Shown here piece by piece: positions 50,998 to 62,997 of a DNA stretch of 64,000 nucleotides; the first letter of the stretch is position 1, and every line of letters begins with the position of its first letter. The stretch is from Lytechinus variegatus (lineage: Eukaryota > Echinodermata > Echinoidea > Temnopleuroida > Toxopneustidae), in contig NC_054743.1 of the NCBI RefSeq assembly GCF_018143015.1, forward strand, positions 41,744,922-41,808,921. The letters are read 5' to 3'. The translations under genes and the position numbers were made by a program. The notes beneath the pieces are model-generated. The model was not told the origin of the DNA. It searched no databases and saw only the letters and a program-made list of their open reading frames with translations.

Positions 50998-53900
50998 CAA
51001 TGGGGGGGGGGGGGAGGGGTCAAATTTTGCATTATCTATCTGCTTTATATTTGAAAGGCTAACGAAGTATTCCACAATGATATTTTTCATTTTGTGAAAC
51101 TTTGTGCGACAACATACATCATTTGTGTCTTGCTATTGGTTCGGAATACCTCACAGCTCCCTCCTATTACGTCCCTCTCTATCCGGTACAAACATTAACT
51201 GTTATGGAAGGAATGATAGCTTCTCTAAAAATTTAAAGTGTGAATCCAAGACCAATATCTCCGCTGGATCCACAACACCACATTGTACACGGTAATGACA
51301 TACTCCTCGGATCAGCTCTAATGTATATTATGACCTTGGAGATTTATCAAGGTCAATCGTTTTTATCTGAATTTCAACTGATATAAGCCCCTTAATCCCT
51401 TCAATTTTACATCATCATGTAAAATAGTGTCAGGGGCTTTTCAGTAAACGGAAGATGCAGCGCGCCGGCGCGTTCCCGCCAATTGTGTGATTAATTCTTG
51501 GGTCGTCTGCCGATCTTGTCCGACGCGTCTCTCTCCACTTTTAATATTCCAGATTACCACAGATCAGCGATGATTATTTCCTGTGGCTACAATCACTGCT
51601 CATCCCTACACCTCGACTTTCTTCATTGGGTTTAATTTGAGAGATTTACGAGGCAGGCAAGGTTGATTTGGGATTTAGGAGGTGTTTTAGTGGGCAGCGG
51701 GATCAAATCCCTGGTTTATTGTTGGTGGGATTTTGCGCTGGGGCTAAAGCCCTGTTCTGTTCTGCCTTGTCGATGGACGTATTACTTCGCAAATGCAGGC
51801 GAACATCGGGCCAACAGATTTGAAGAAAAGATTTTTAAAACAAAATTGTATATAACACGAAGACCGACAGCATGGAAGTTGTTGCATTTGTTCAACAAAC
51901 CTGAGACACATTCGATGTGTGAACAAAAAAATACCGGTTATGAAACTTATCGCTGTGGAAAGAATATTCATTAGTGAACCTGTTACATCCAATGTGAACC
52001 ACTTTCAAGTTTGCTATAATGCGAATCTGACCTATCATAACGCGCGCTGTAGGAAACAGAAACAGAAAAGGAAGGGAAAATTGAAATAAATTCAAGTTTG
52101 TATTTCTATACGGCATCTATCCACGATTAGATTAAAACAAGTTATCACTTGACCTTCTTTTCCACTCTCATGTTTGTTTCCCTCCAAATTTTCAATCTAT
52201 TCAATGGAACAGGTACGATGAAATTTCACGATGTTTATTTTTGGGGAATGGGGCACCGCGGATCGAAATTCACGCGCCCCCATGTTCATGATGTTGGAAA
52301 ATACTGTTCGCGTGCACTGCTTGTAACATGGAACGGGCAAAGAATGTATTCTTAGTCATTGTCTTCATTAAGTCAAAGCAAACTTTAATTTTCTTGAGAG
52401 GTAGTGGAGGAAATTCTTGGAGCTTACTGAGAAATGCAATAAGCGAGATGTGTTTATGTGAGCTGACATTGCGGAATCCTCTTTTCACTGGTGTCTCATC
52501 TTGTTTTTAACACGTGTTACACGCACTACTTGGTTTAACTTCCCCAAGTTCAAGTTTTGTCCCGTATTTATATGCAATTCGCTCCTTGAAATTAATGCAT
52601 TGATTTGAATGAAAAAGCTTAAAACAGTAGAATTAATGAAATTTCTTTGAAGTCAAATTAAAAAAATGTATACCTTGTCCAATGGTCACTCGGTCTAAAA
52701 TTTTGTTAAAAATTACCAGATTCTTATCAAAATGAGAATTTCTACGTTGTCATTGTTTCACCCCAAAAAAATGTTCATTATTTTGATACTTCAGGCTCGT
52801 GATCGTTTTCATAACAAAGCATTAAATCATGGTTTTGCGATAATTTACCATCGAATGCTCATCACCAATAATGTTTTGTCGGGCCATAGATGAAGAAACT
52901 AACATAATTATTTTGTTAATGTTATAACTTCATAGGTCTATGCTGCGCCCTAAATAGAATGCCTTCAGCAGAATTTTAAAAGGGGTAAATATAAAAATTG
53001 TTAACATTAAGCAGGAAGATTTGTTTGTTTTTACTCTAACTTATATCTTTTCTTTCCGTATCACAAGTAGTTGGCATTTTGTTTAATGCGAAGGTATAAA
53101 TATAGCCCCAGGGCATCAGCTGAAACAAAATTTCTTACAATAATAATAATGTGGAAAAAAATCAGTTATATGAATATAATGTCCAAATTACAAATATGCT
53201 TCAAATGGTAGAGAAGTTTGATCTCAATCTAACTACATTTCTAACATCGCATATCAAAATCTTTTTGGGGCTCAATATCGACAGGACTGTGTAGTCCTGG
53301 AAAATCTGTTTTTTTTGGGGGGGGGGTGACACCCTTCACATGCACCACGAGTCAGCCAGGTTAATCGGGTATATCCCAATGGTTGAATGCTCCGAAGATT
53401 CGATATTCCGAAGATTCATTATTCCGAAGGTTTGTTTATTCCGAAAATGAAACGTTGTTATTAAACCAAAACGAAATAACAAGAATAAGATTTGATAGTC
53501 CAAAATGTCAAGTTTATATGGTTAATCACTTATTTTGGCCGAACCTTATTCTATTTTCGACGAACATTTCGGTGTATGTAATTTGCGAATAGACGAGCCC
53601 TCGGAAAAACGAACCTTGGGGAATGAGGAAAGCGGGTTATATAACAGCATCGCATACCGGCTAATCAGGCACTTTCATACCGCAAATGTCATTTTGATAT
53701 GACTATTTATTATGACTATCATGTGCAAATTTGGGAAGATCTTGGCAAACTCCCCAGGACCCTGAGAACGATTTTTTTTTGTTTTGGTTACTGGGGGTGC
53801 TGTTGTCAATCTGGAGGTCATTTTGTTTTGGTCCAGAGAAATTTTAAAAGCAAAAAAAGAAAGAAAAGGGTTTTCACTACAAAAGTGAAGGTCGCTTTGG

Positions 53901-54597
53901 TTACATTTCTTTATTTGTCACATTTTTTCAGAACTCCAACAACCCCGCTTCCCAGGGCCATGAAACCCCCTTTCCTTTATTGCTTAAATGTTAAATACAA
54001 TATATTTTATGTGAAAGACCATCACCTGGGTGATAATGGGCCAATCTCTATTGATGACATAACAGATAAACTGAAAATGAAAAACACACAACAACAATAT
54101 TTTTCTCGAATAATTTACATACAAAAGAAAGCAAGTTTATTACAGTGCCGCTTGACATTGAATAAAAATCATAAAACAGTCATTTTCACAAGCTTATACT
54201 CTAACTTCACAAAGTGACAAGAAATTTTTTAATCATTCTTGATTGATACTTTGGATAAAGGAGGTTTGTTTTAACATTGTTAAAAAGGAGCCTTTTGTAT
54301 TTTGTTTATACCCTTTACACATATCATGTATTCAAGTTAAAAAACTTTCTAATATGAATAATCCCTATGAAGTAAAATTCAAACGGCTTGCTGAACTTCT
54401 TTGAAGGAATGTTTGAAACGGTTAAAAATTAAACAATTTATCTCATTACGAGGGAAAGGTCCTGGCTTGTTTTGCTAAGAACTTTATGACATCGTCTTTA
54501 TTTGCTTTTAGCTGAACAAAATACCGCCCAAAAAATATATAAAGTAATGACGAATGACCATGCATGGTCCCTTAAAATAATCAGATATACTGATAAC

Positions 54598-54786
54598 TAC
54601 ACTCTAAAAAACGAAGAGCTACCAAGAGCTAATTTAGCTCTTACAGAGCGTGTATAGTGACTGCACTTCGAAGTGCTGATTTTTTCCTTTCAAGTTTGAA
54701 CTAGACAAATCAGCACTCCGAAGTGCAGTCATATACACACTCTTTAAGAGCTAAATATTAGCTCTTCGTTTTTTTTTTAGAGTGTA
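54598..54786. mobile_element. MITE with TACACTCTAAAAAACGAAGAGCT ends
   Basis: The ends form a near-perfect ~20 bp inverted repeat (ACACTCTAAAAAACGAAGAG). Inner arms with ACTGCACTTCGAAGTGCTGA pair again. Almost the whole 189 bp can fold. Confidence 0.88.
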
Positions 54787-56431
54787 GTTCTTGCAATTGA
54801 AAACTTAATAATAAGAATAATTTGACTGTACGTCAAGTTTATCAACTTCTTTGATAAAAAAATGCATTAAAAGGAAAAAAATCAAGTGAAGCTTCTCAGA
54901 AAAATGGAAATAATAAATGTTTAAGAAGTTACATAAAATATGTCAAGCACTTTCTAATTTTACTCTCTTATTTCTCCAAATAATTTTTTTTTAAAATCTG
55001 AAGTACTGTTTCCATATGGTTAAAAAAAAGTGAATTGCTTGAAACCAAAAATCGTGTTCAGTCTCATCATCTTCAGATTGTTGACTTTATCATGCAAACA
55101 AAAAATGACGGGCGCAATTTTATTGCATAAACAATTTCTCATTAAAACACCCTTTCAGCATTTTAAGGAGAAAAATTATACATGTTACAATTATGATGTA
55201 GGATGTTTCCTTCCTAACAACCATTAAAAATTAACTTTGAAACCACAATTCATCATAATACTACCATCATGTTATCTTTACGAATTCAGAATCATGATCA
55301 TAAAAAAATGAAATCCTGATAAGAAAATTCTTCTTCTTTTTTCAGATTACATGGAAAGTTAAAAAAAATACAGTTTACCCTGGGATAATTAAGAAAAAAT
55401 ATCAATATACCTTAGTTCACTAAAGCTTTTTCTAATGTCAAATTTCATTGTAAATAGATAGAAATTAAATAGTGAGCGTGTGATATCACCAATTCCCTGA
55501 TTTAAATGTCATCTGTGTTAAGTATTATTACAGTCATGACACTACGGGTCTACAGATTCACGACGAAGAAAAGGAGAGCGAAAGAAAAAGAAAAGGGTGA
55601 AATAAAATATGGCAAAATCTACAAACTCAGAGTTTTGTATAAAAAAAAGATTGGCCAAATACGCCGTGTCTGGGCCCCCTCAAAATTTCGGTCTCTTTAC
55701 ACCACCGATTCATATAGGGAAACATAAGAGCGCCTGCAACTTTGAATTTTTAATCCTATTTTTATAACATTTTCAGTGTAATGTTTCTCTGTGTTTTTTT
55801 TCCGTATCGGCCTATATGAGTGTCAGCAGGTCATTGTGGTAGACTTATCGTTTTACAAATTAATAATCGGAAAATATTTCTTTGAGTTACAATGTGATGA
55901 CGCTCAACATGAAATAATAAAATAAAATAATAAGAACTTCATCTTATTTTCACCCCTTTTTTCCTGTCAATCCTATGTTGGCATATAAAGACCCTATACG
56001 GATATAAACGGAATATTTCGTTAATTTTCGGTGATTTTCAGTGATTATACTCTTATCCAAGTTTTATCCTTTCTGTAAGCTGAGAAAGTCCCATCTTGCG
56101 ACCTCAGATATGATCGGAACATTTCAGCAATGTTCGGCAAATTAGAATGCAAAATAGAAACCGATGTATTACCAGATGGAAGATCAACATTTTAATCTAT
56201 TTCCCAGTTTTAATCCACACTTTTATCCACTCTATGGATAAATTAAAAATACATGTAATCTAAAATAGGAGCGAAGTTTACAGAAAATCAACATGATTTA
56301 TATAAGCAGCATGCAAAAGTCTTTTTTCTTCGGACAGTCGTTATATTCATCTCTCAGTAGCATGATGTTGATCCAATAAAAATGGCCACGCTTTCAAGCA
56401 GATGACGTCGGGTTATCTCCAAGGAAGTCAC

Positions 56432-56484
56432 CTAAAACCAATAAAGATCCTTGTTTGTCGTTTCGTGCGAGTCCACTGCGCTAC
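56432..56484 (-). CDS. Possible terminal exon of a minus-strand gene
   Basis: On the minus strand a pyrimidine-rich tract and TTAAATTCCAG precede 56484. One frame reads SAVDSHETTNKDLYWF then TAG. The splice context is good but the peptide is short and unrecognised, and no upstream exon was identified. Chance is quite possible. Confidence 0.2.
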
Positions 56485-57777
56485 CTGGAATTTAAAAAGT
56501 AGAGAAAGAAATGAAATGATAATATGAGAAACGTTTAAATTTAAATCAAAGAACATGACAAGGGGATGGGGACGGGATTGACTTCAATTAAATTTCAGTG
56601 AATTTAGCAAAAAGTTCTGATGAGAATTAGCACAGAAATAAAAAAAAGGAGGGATGAAACTAAGAAAATAATTTTCAAAATAGTTTTGACAATAATCGTA
56701 TCAGATTTATAAGGGGCGATGATAATTAGTCATCCTTCCCACTACCAATTGTTAAAGCAATATGCACTTTCATTGGTGTATCTAGTTTACAAACTTTATA
56801 AGACGGACTTTCAAAAGCGCACGTCAGGTTTTGGGTAGTATTTTATCATTGATATTTTTTTTTCCAAAAAAATGTGACAAAGAAATTGAAGGAAAACTGT
56901 AAAAAAAAGTATAAGGTATTGAAAAGGGAATAAGAGAACTGTCTAAAAAAATGTTGCCTCTATTGGGCAGTCTCTTATGGATAAAATATCTTTTGAGTTA
57001 ATGTGGCAAAGAAACTGAAGGGAAACTGGAAAAGTATAACACGATGGGAAAGGGGTGATCATGGTGATGAGGTCCTATAGAGAGGTGGCGTTGACAATGC
57101 TAGTGGGTGAGGCAGGAAACGGGTAGTGGTGCGAATTTAGTGAATTTAGTAGGGTCAGGTTATGACGTCACTCTACTTGTATGAATTCTTGATACAAACC
57201 AGGATGTGACAATTTTGACTCCATATAGCATGACGTCTTTTATTCATTATTTTCCAAAAGCATAAACATAACTTTCTAAGTTGAATAAAATCAATAAATG
57301 ATCATTTATTTTCTATTTCTTTAGATTTTATTTTCAATTGTTGAATACTTGAATTTGACTATTTTGTGGAACGACATTTCTTTGTCGGAATAACGGCAGC
57401 AGAAAACACTGTCTGTGTGGTCTGCCTAAATTAATCCAGTGTCATTCCCTTTAACATAATTCCAATATAGGCCTATCATAAATACACCCCTGTGACATAT
57501 ACCCTTAACCGAGGTCCTATCATCATTGCATTGTTTGTCTATCTTTATGTGCCCATTGTGGTTCGTTGACTCGCATGCGTCGAATGTTTATCATATTTCT
57601 CGATGTTACAAAAAAATAAGTGTCGTGATGAAAAGATGCCCATAAGAAAACCCTGAGAACCGCCTCGCCTGCAGACCGCTACGAGCTGTCCTCACTCGCT
57701 CTCTTCTGTTATCTCGCCAGCGGGCGATGAACCCTCTTCTCCCCGGGTGCGTCGGCGTACAGAGGGGAGGGCATGAG

Positions 57778-58152
57778 AATCAGGGTACTAATGGATAATT
57801 CGTTTTTCATACCCGTTCAGCGTACAGCGAAAACGGAAAATCAGTACGTGGTTCGGTCTTTGAAAACAAAAAACGAAATCACAGCGTGAAAACCCGTGCT
57901 GTGATTTCGTTTTTGTTGATCAAAAACAGAATAGGAAATCAGAAATGTTTTGGGCTCTCTCTGATTTCTCATTTTATATTTGTGTTTTTATGTATCAAAA
58001 ACAAAACCAGAACACGCTCTCCGCTCCGTGATTCCGTTTGTAAAAACGAAAACAGCGAAGACGAGATCAGAGACTCCCTTTTCCAGTCCCTGCAACGTGA
58101 TTTCGTTTTTCGTACAACCTACAACCTACAGGCATATTAAAGAGCGCCCTCC
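57778..58152 (+). repeat. Foldback outer domain, copy A
   Basis: Begins AATCAGGGTACTAATGGATA. Contains a 17 bp perfect hairpin stem, 57869-57885 with 57898-57914 (AAAAACGAAATCACAGC). Ends GAGCGCCCTCC just before the first array unit. Confidence 0.88.
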
Positions 58153-60536
58153 AGGAGGTGAGGCAAGTTTCAATGGAGATTTTAATAAACTGTACCACAC
58201 ATATTATGTTGAAGCCAGTTTAAAAGGAGGTGAGGCAAGTTTCAATGGAGGTTTTTATAACTGTACTCTAAATTATGTTGAAGCCAATTTAAATGGAGGT
58301 GAGGCAGGTTTCAATGGAGCTCAGTTTTTTAAAAAGAATCAACTGTACCAGTTTAAAAGGAGGTGAGGCAAGTTTCAATGGAGGTTTTTTTCAAAAGAAT
58401 AAACTGTAGGCCTACTACACATTATAGTGAAGCCAGTTTAAAAGGAGGTGAGCTAGGCAAGTTTCAATGGAGGTTTTTATAACTGTACTCTAAATTACGG
58501 TAAAGCCAATTTAAATGGAGGTGAGGCAGGTTTCAATGGAGGTTTTTTCGAATAAACTGTACTACACATTATGGTGAAGCGGCACCAGTTTAAATGGAGG
58601 CGAGGAAAGTTTCAATGGAGTTTTTTTTTTAAAGAATAAACTGTATCACACATTATGATGAAGCCATAAAAGGAGGTGAGGCAATTAGTTTCAATGGAGG
58701 TTTTTTCAAAAGAATAAACTGTACCACACATTATGGTAAAGCCAGTTTGAAAGGAGGTGAGGCAAGTTTCAATGGAGGTTTTTTAAAAAGAATAAACTGT
58801 ACCACACATTATGGTAAAGCCAGTTTGAAAGGAGGTGAGGCAAGTTTCAATGGAGGTTTTTTAAAAAGAATAAACTGTACCACACATTATGGTGAAGCCA
58901 GTTTAAAAGGAGGTGAGGCAAGAATAAACTGAACTACACATTTTGGTGAAGCCAGTTTAAATGGAGGTGAGGCAAGTTTCAATGGAGGTTTTTATAACTG
59001 TACCCTAAATTATGTTGAAGCCAATTTAAATGGAGGTGAGGCAAGTTTCAATGGAGCTCTTTTTTTTTTTAAAGAATAAACTGTACCACACATTATGGTG
59101 AAGCCAGTTTAAAAGGAGGTGAGGCAAGAATAAACTGAACTACACATTTTGGTGAAGCCAGTTTAAATGGAGGTGAGGCAAGTTTCAATGGAGGTTTTTA
59201 TAACTGTACCCTAAATTATGTTGAAGCCAATTTAAATGGAGGTGAGGCAAGTTTCAATGGAGCTCGTTTTTTTTTTAAAGAATAAACTGTACCACACATT
59301 ATGGTGAAGCCAGTTTAAAAGGAGGTGAGGCAAGAATAAACTGTACTACACATTTTGATGAAGCCAGTTTAAATGGAGGAGAGGCAAGTTTCAATGGAGG
59401 TTTTTATAACTGTACTACAAATTATGGTGAAGCCAATTTAAAAGGAGGTGAGGCAAGTTTCAATGGAGTTTTTTTATAAAAAAGAATAAACTGTACCACA
59501 CATTATGGTGAAGCCAGTTTAAAAGGAGGTGAGGCAAGTTTCAATGGAGATTTTTAAAAAGAAAAAACTGTACCGGTATTATGGTGAAACCAATTTTAAA
59601 GGAGGTGAGGCAAGTTTTAAAGGAAGTTTTTTATAACCGTACTCCAAATTATGGTGTAGCCAATTTAAAAGGAGGTGAGGCAAGTTCCAATGGAGTTTTT
59701 TTATAACTGTACTACAAATGATGGTGAAGCCAATTGAAAAGGAGGTGAGGCAAGTTTCAATGTAGGTTTTTGAAAAGAATAATTTATGGTGAAGCCAGTT
59801 TGAAAGGAGGTGAGGCAAGTTTCAATGGAGATTTTTAAAAAGAAAAAACTGTACTGGTATTATTTAAAGGAGGTGAGGCAAGTTTTAAAGGAAGTTCTTT
59901 ATAACCGTACTCCAAATTATGGTGTAGCCAAGTTAAAAGGAGGTGAGGCAAGTTCCAATGGAGTTTGTTATAACTGTACTACAAATGATGGTGAAGCCAA
60001 TTTAAAAGGAGGTGAGGCAAGTTTCAATGGAGGTTTTTAAAAAGAATAAATTGTACTGCACATGATGGTGAAGCCAGTTTAAAAGGAGGTGAGGCAGGTT
60101 TCAATGGAGGTTTTTTAAAAAGAATAAAATTATGTTGAAGCCAGTTTAAAAGGAGGTGAGGCAAGTTTCAATGGAGGTTTTTAAAAAGAATAAATTGTAC
60201 TGCACATGATGGTGAAGCTAGTTTAAAAGGAGGTGAGGCAGGTTTCAATGGAGGTTTTTTAAAAAGAATAAACACATATTATGTTGAAGCCAGTTTAAAA
60301 GGAGGCGAGGCAAGTTTCAATGGAGGTTTTTAAAAAGAATAAATTGTACTGCACATGATGGTGAATCCAGTTTAAATGGAGGTGAGGCAGGTTTCAATGG
60401 AGGTTTTTTAAAAAGAAAAATTATGGTGTAGCCAATTTAAAAGGAGGTGAGGCAAGTTTCAATGGAGGTTTTTATAACTGTACTTTAAATTATGGTGAAG
60501 CCAATTTAAAAGGAGGTGAGGCAAGTTTCAATGGAC
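58153..60536 (+). repeat. 78 bp tandem array, left arm
   Basis: Unit core: AGGAGGTGAGGCAAGTTTCA, then ATGGAGGTTTTT, AATAAACTGTACCACACATT and ATGGTGAAGCCAGTTT. Two adjacent units at 58753 and 58831 show the 78 bp spacing. A 206 bp higher-order unit repeats at 58921, 59127 and 59333, and a ~146 bp one at 60051, 60195 and 60344. Roughly 30 units. Confidence 0.92.
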
Positions 60537-60733
60537 ACACTTGAAAAGGCCATCTTGTAGCTTCTTGTCAACTTCTTGATTCACAATCACGCACGTGGTA
60601 GTATCAAAAAATGCCTGCACTGTATGTACTGACTTGATGCAAGCGCTGCGTTCACGTGTATAATTATCGTAAAGGATGCTCTTTAATATTGCCTGTAGCT
60701 CGTACAAAAAACCAAATCACGGTGCAGGAAGTG
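60537..60733. other. Foldback loop with outer-domain remnant
   Basis: About 130 bp unlike the arms, then 60672-60731, which matches the inverted outer domain (CTCTTTAATATTGCCTGTAG, CAAATCACGGTGCAGG) before the inverted array starts. Confidence 0.75.
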
Positions 60734-62440
60734 GAACCTCCATTGAAACTTGCCTCACCTCCTTTTAAACTGGCTTCACCATAATGTGTAGTACAGTTTA
60801 TTCTTTTGAAAAAAACCTCCATTGAAACTTGCCTCACCTCCTTTAAAACTGGCTTCACTATAATGTGTGGTACAGTTTATTTATTTTTTTTTTTTAAAAA
60901 ACTCCATTGAAACTTGCCTCACCTCCTTTTAAACTGGCTTCACCATAATGTGTGGTACAGTTTATTCTTTTTAAAAAACCTCCATTGAAACTTGCCTCAC
61001 CTCCTTTCAAACTGGCTTCACCATAATTTAGAGTACAGTTATAAAAACCTCCATTAAAACTTGCCTCACCTCCTTTTAAACTGGCTTCAACATAATATGT
61101 GTGGTACAGTTTATTCTTTTTAAAAAACCTCCATTGAAACTTGCCTCACCTCCTTTCAAACTGGCTTCACCATAATTTAGAGTACAGTTATAAAAACCTC
61201 CATTAAAACTTGCCTCACCTCCTTTTTTTCAAACTCGCTTCAACATAATATGTGTGGTACAGTTTATTCTTTTTAAAAAAACCTCCATTGAAACTTGCCT
61301 CACCTCCTTTTAAACTGGCTTTACCATAATGTGTGGTACAGTTTATTCTTTTTAAAAAACCTCCATTGAAACTTGCCTCGCCTCCATTTAAACTAGCTTC
61401 ACCATAATGTGAAGTACAGTTTATTCTTTTTAAAAAAACCTCCATTGAAACTTGCCTCACCTCCTTTCAAACTGGCTTCACCATAATGTGTGGTACATGC
61501 AGTTTATTCTTTTTAAAAAACCTCCATTGAAACTTGCCTCACCTCCATTCAAATTGGCTTCACCATAATTTAGAGTATGTTATAAAAACTTCCATTGAAA
61601 CTTTCCTCGCCTCCATTTAAACTGGTGCCGCTTCACCATAATGTGTAGTACAGTTTATTCGAAAAAACCTCCATTGAAACCTGCCTCACCTCCATTTAAA
61701 TTGGCTTTACCGTAATTTAGAGTACAGTTATAAAAACCTCCTTTGAAACTTGCCTCACCTCCTTTTAAACTGGCTTCACCATAATGTGTGGTACAGTTGA
61801 TTCTTTTTAAAAAACCTCCATTGAAACTTGCCTCACCTCCATTTAAACTGGCTTCACCATAATGTGAAGTACAGTTTATTCTTTTTAAAAAACCTCCATT
61901 GAAACTTGCCTCACCTCCTTTCAAACTGGCTTCACCATAATGTGTGGTACATGCAGTTTATTCTTTTTAAAAAACCTCCATTGAAACTTGCCTCACCTCC
62001 ATTCAAATTGGCTTCACCATAATTTAGAGTATGTTATAAAAACTTCCATTGAAACTTTCCTCGCCTCCATTTAAACTGGTGCCGCTTCACCATAATGTGT
62101 AGTACAGTTTATTCGAAAAAACCTCCATTGAAACCTGCCTCACCTCCATTTAAATTGGCTTTACCGTAATTTAGAGTACAGTTATAAAAACCTCCTTTGA
62201 AACTTGCCTCACCTCCTTTTAAACTGGCTTCACCATAATGTGTGGTACAGTTGATTCTTTTTAAAAAACTGAGCTCCATTGAAACCTGCCTCACCTCCAT
62301 TTAAATTGGCTTCAACATAATTTAGAGTACAGTTATAAAAACCTCCATTGAAACTTGCCTCACCTCCTTTTAAACTGGCTTCAACATAATATGTGTGGTA
62401 CAGTTTATTAAAATCTCCATTGAAACTTGCCTCACCTCCT
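60734..62440 (-). repeat. 78 bp tandem array, right arm (inverted)
   Basis: Inverted units AACCTCCATTGAAACTTGCC. A 454 bp block starting at 61541 repeats at 61995. About 22 units by length, fewer than in the left arm. Confidence 0.92.
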
Positions 62441-62646
62441 GGAGGGCGCTCTTTAATATGCCTGTAGGTTGTAGGTTGTACGAAAAACGAAATCACGTTG
62501 CAGGGACTGGAAAAGGGAGTCTCTGATCTCGTCTTCGCTGTTTTCGTTTTTACAAACGGAATCACGGAGCGGAGAGCGTGTTCTGGTTTTGTTTTTGATA
62601 CATAAAAACACAAATATAAAATGAGAAATCAGAGAGAGCCCAAAAC
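62441..62646 (-). repeat. Foldback outer domain, inverted and shortened
   Basis: Reads GGAGGGCGCTCTTTAATATG outward to GAGAGAGCCCAAAAC. It corresponds to the inner ~205 bp of copy A. Confidence 0.88.
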
Positions 62647-62997
62647 AATCAGGGTACTAATGGATAATTCGTTTTTCATACCCGTTCAGCGTACAGCGAA
62701 AACGGAAAATCAGTACGTGGTTCGGTCTTTGAAAACAAAAAACGAAATCACAGCGTGAAAACCCGTGCTGTGATTTCGTTTTTGTTGCTCAAAAACAGAA
62801 TATTGAAATCAGAAATGTTTTCGGCTCTCTCTGATTTCTCATTTTATATTTGTGTTTTTATGTATCAAAAACGAAACCAGAACACGATTTTCGCTCTGTG
62901 ACTTGTGTTTTCATGCATCAAAAACAAAATCAGAACACGCGCTCTCCGCTCCGTGATTCCGTTTGTAAAAACGAAAACAGCGAAGACGAGATCAGAG
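62647..62997 (+). repeat. Foldback outer domain, copy B (no array)
   Basis: Starts at the same AATCAGGGTAC as copies A and C, has an internal ~60 bp duplication around ATCAAAAACAAAATCAGAAC, and stops at GATCAGAG, where copy C begins. Confidence 0.85.

Larger units (their letters stand above)
47535..57777. other. Intergenic DNA, no gene recognised apart from MITEs
   Basis: The longest open frames (51663-51974 and 53699-54217 on the plus strand) lack coding character and known motifs. A GC-richer patch with CpGs at 51450-51540 and another at 57640-57775 could be regulatory or old exon sequence; nothing decides this. Confidence 0.45.
57778..62646. mobile_element. Large foldback (TU-like) element with tandem-repeat arms
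   Basis: Left outer domain 57778-58152; array of ~78 bp units 58153-60536; loop 60537-60733; the same units inverted 60734-62440; inverted outer domain 62441-62646. The right outer domain lacks about 165 bp that begin the left one, ending at CCCAAAAC. Known foldback (TU) elements of sea urchins have long inverted repeats built of an outer tandem domain and a unique domain; the similarity here is architectural. No transposase frame is seen. Confidence 0.85.

Noticed and set aside
51663..51974. 103-codon plus-strand open frame
   Set aside because: An overlapping open frame of similar size on the other strand, and no recognisable domain.
53699..54217. 172-codon plus-strand open frame
   Set aside because: AT-rich composition, no motif, no splice context or homology that I recognise; likely chance.
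57640..57775. GC-richer patch next to the foldback, minus-strand frame reading GEEGSSPAGEITEESE
   Set aside because: No donor or acceptor fits and the frame is cut by the foldback boundary; too weak to call an exon.
58146..62440. Repeat array as a CRISPR locus
   Set aside because: Units are contiguous diverged tandem repeats without unique spacers, in a eukaryotic genome, and the array is inverted on itself.
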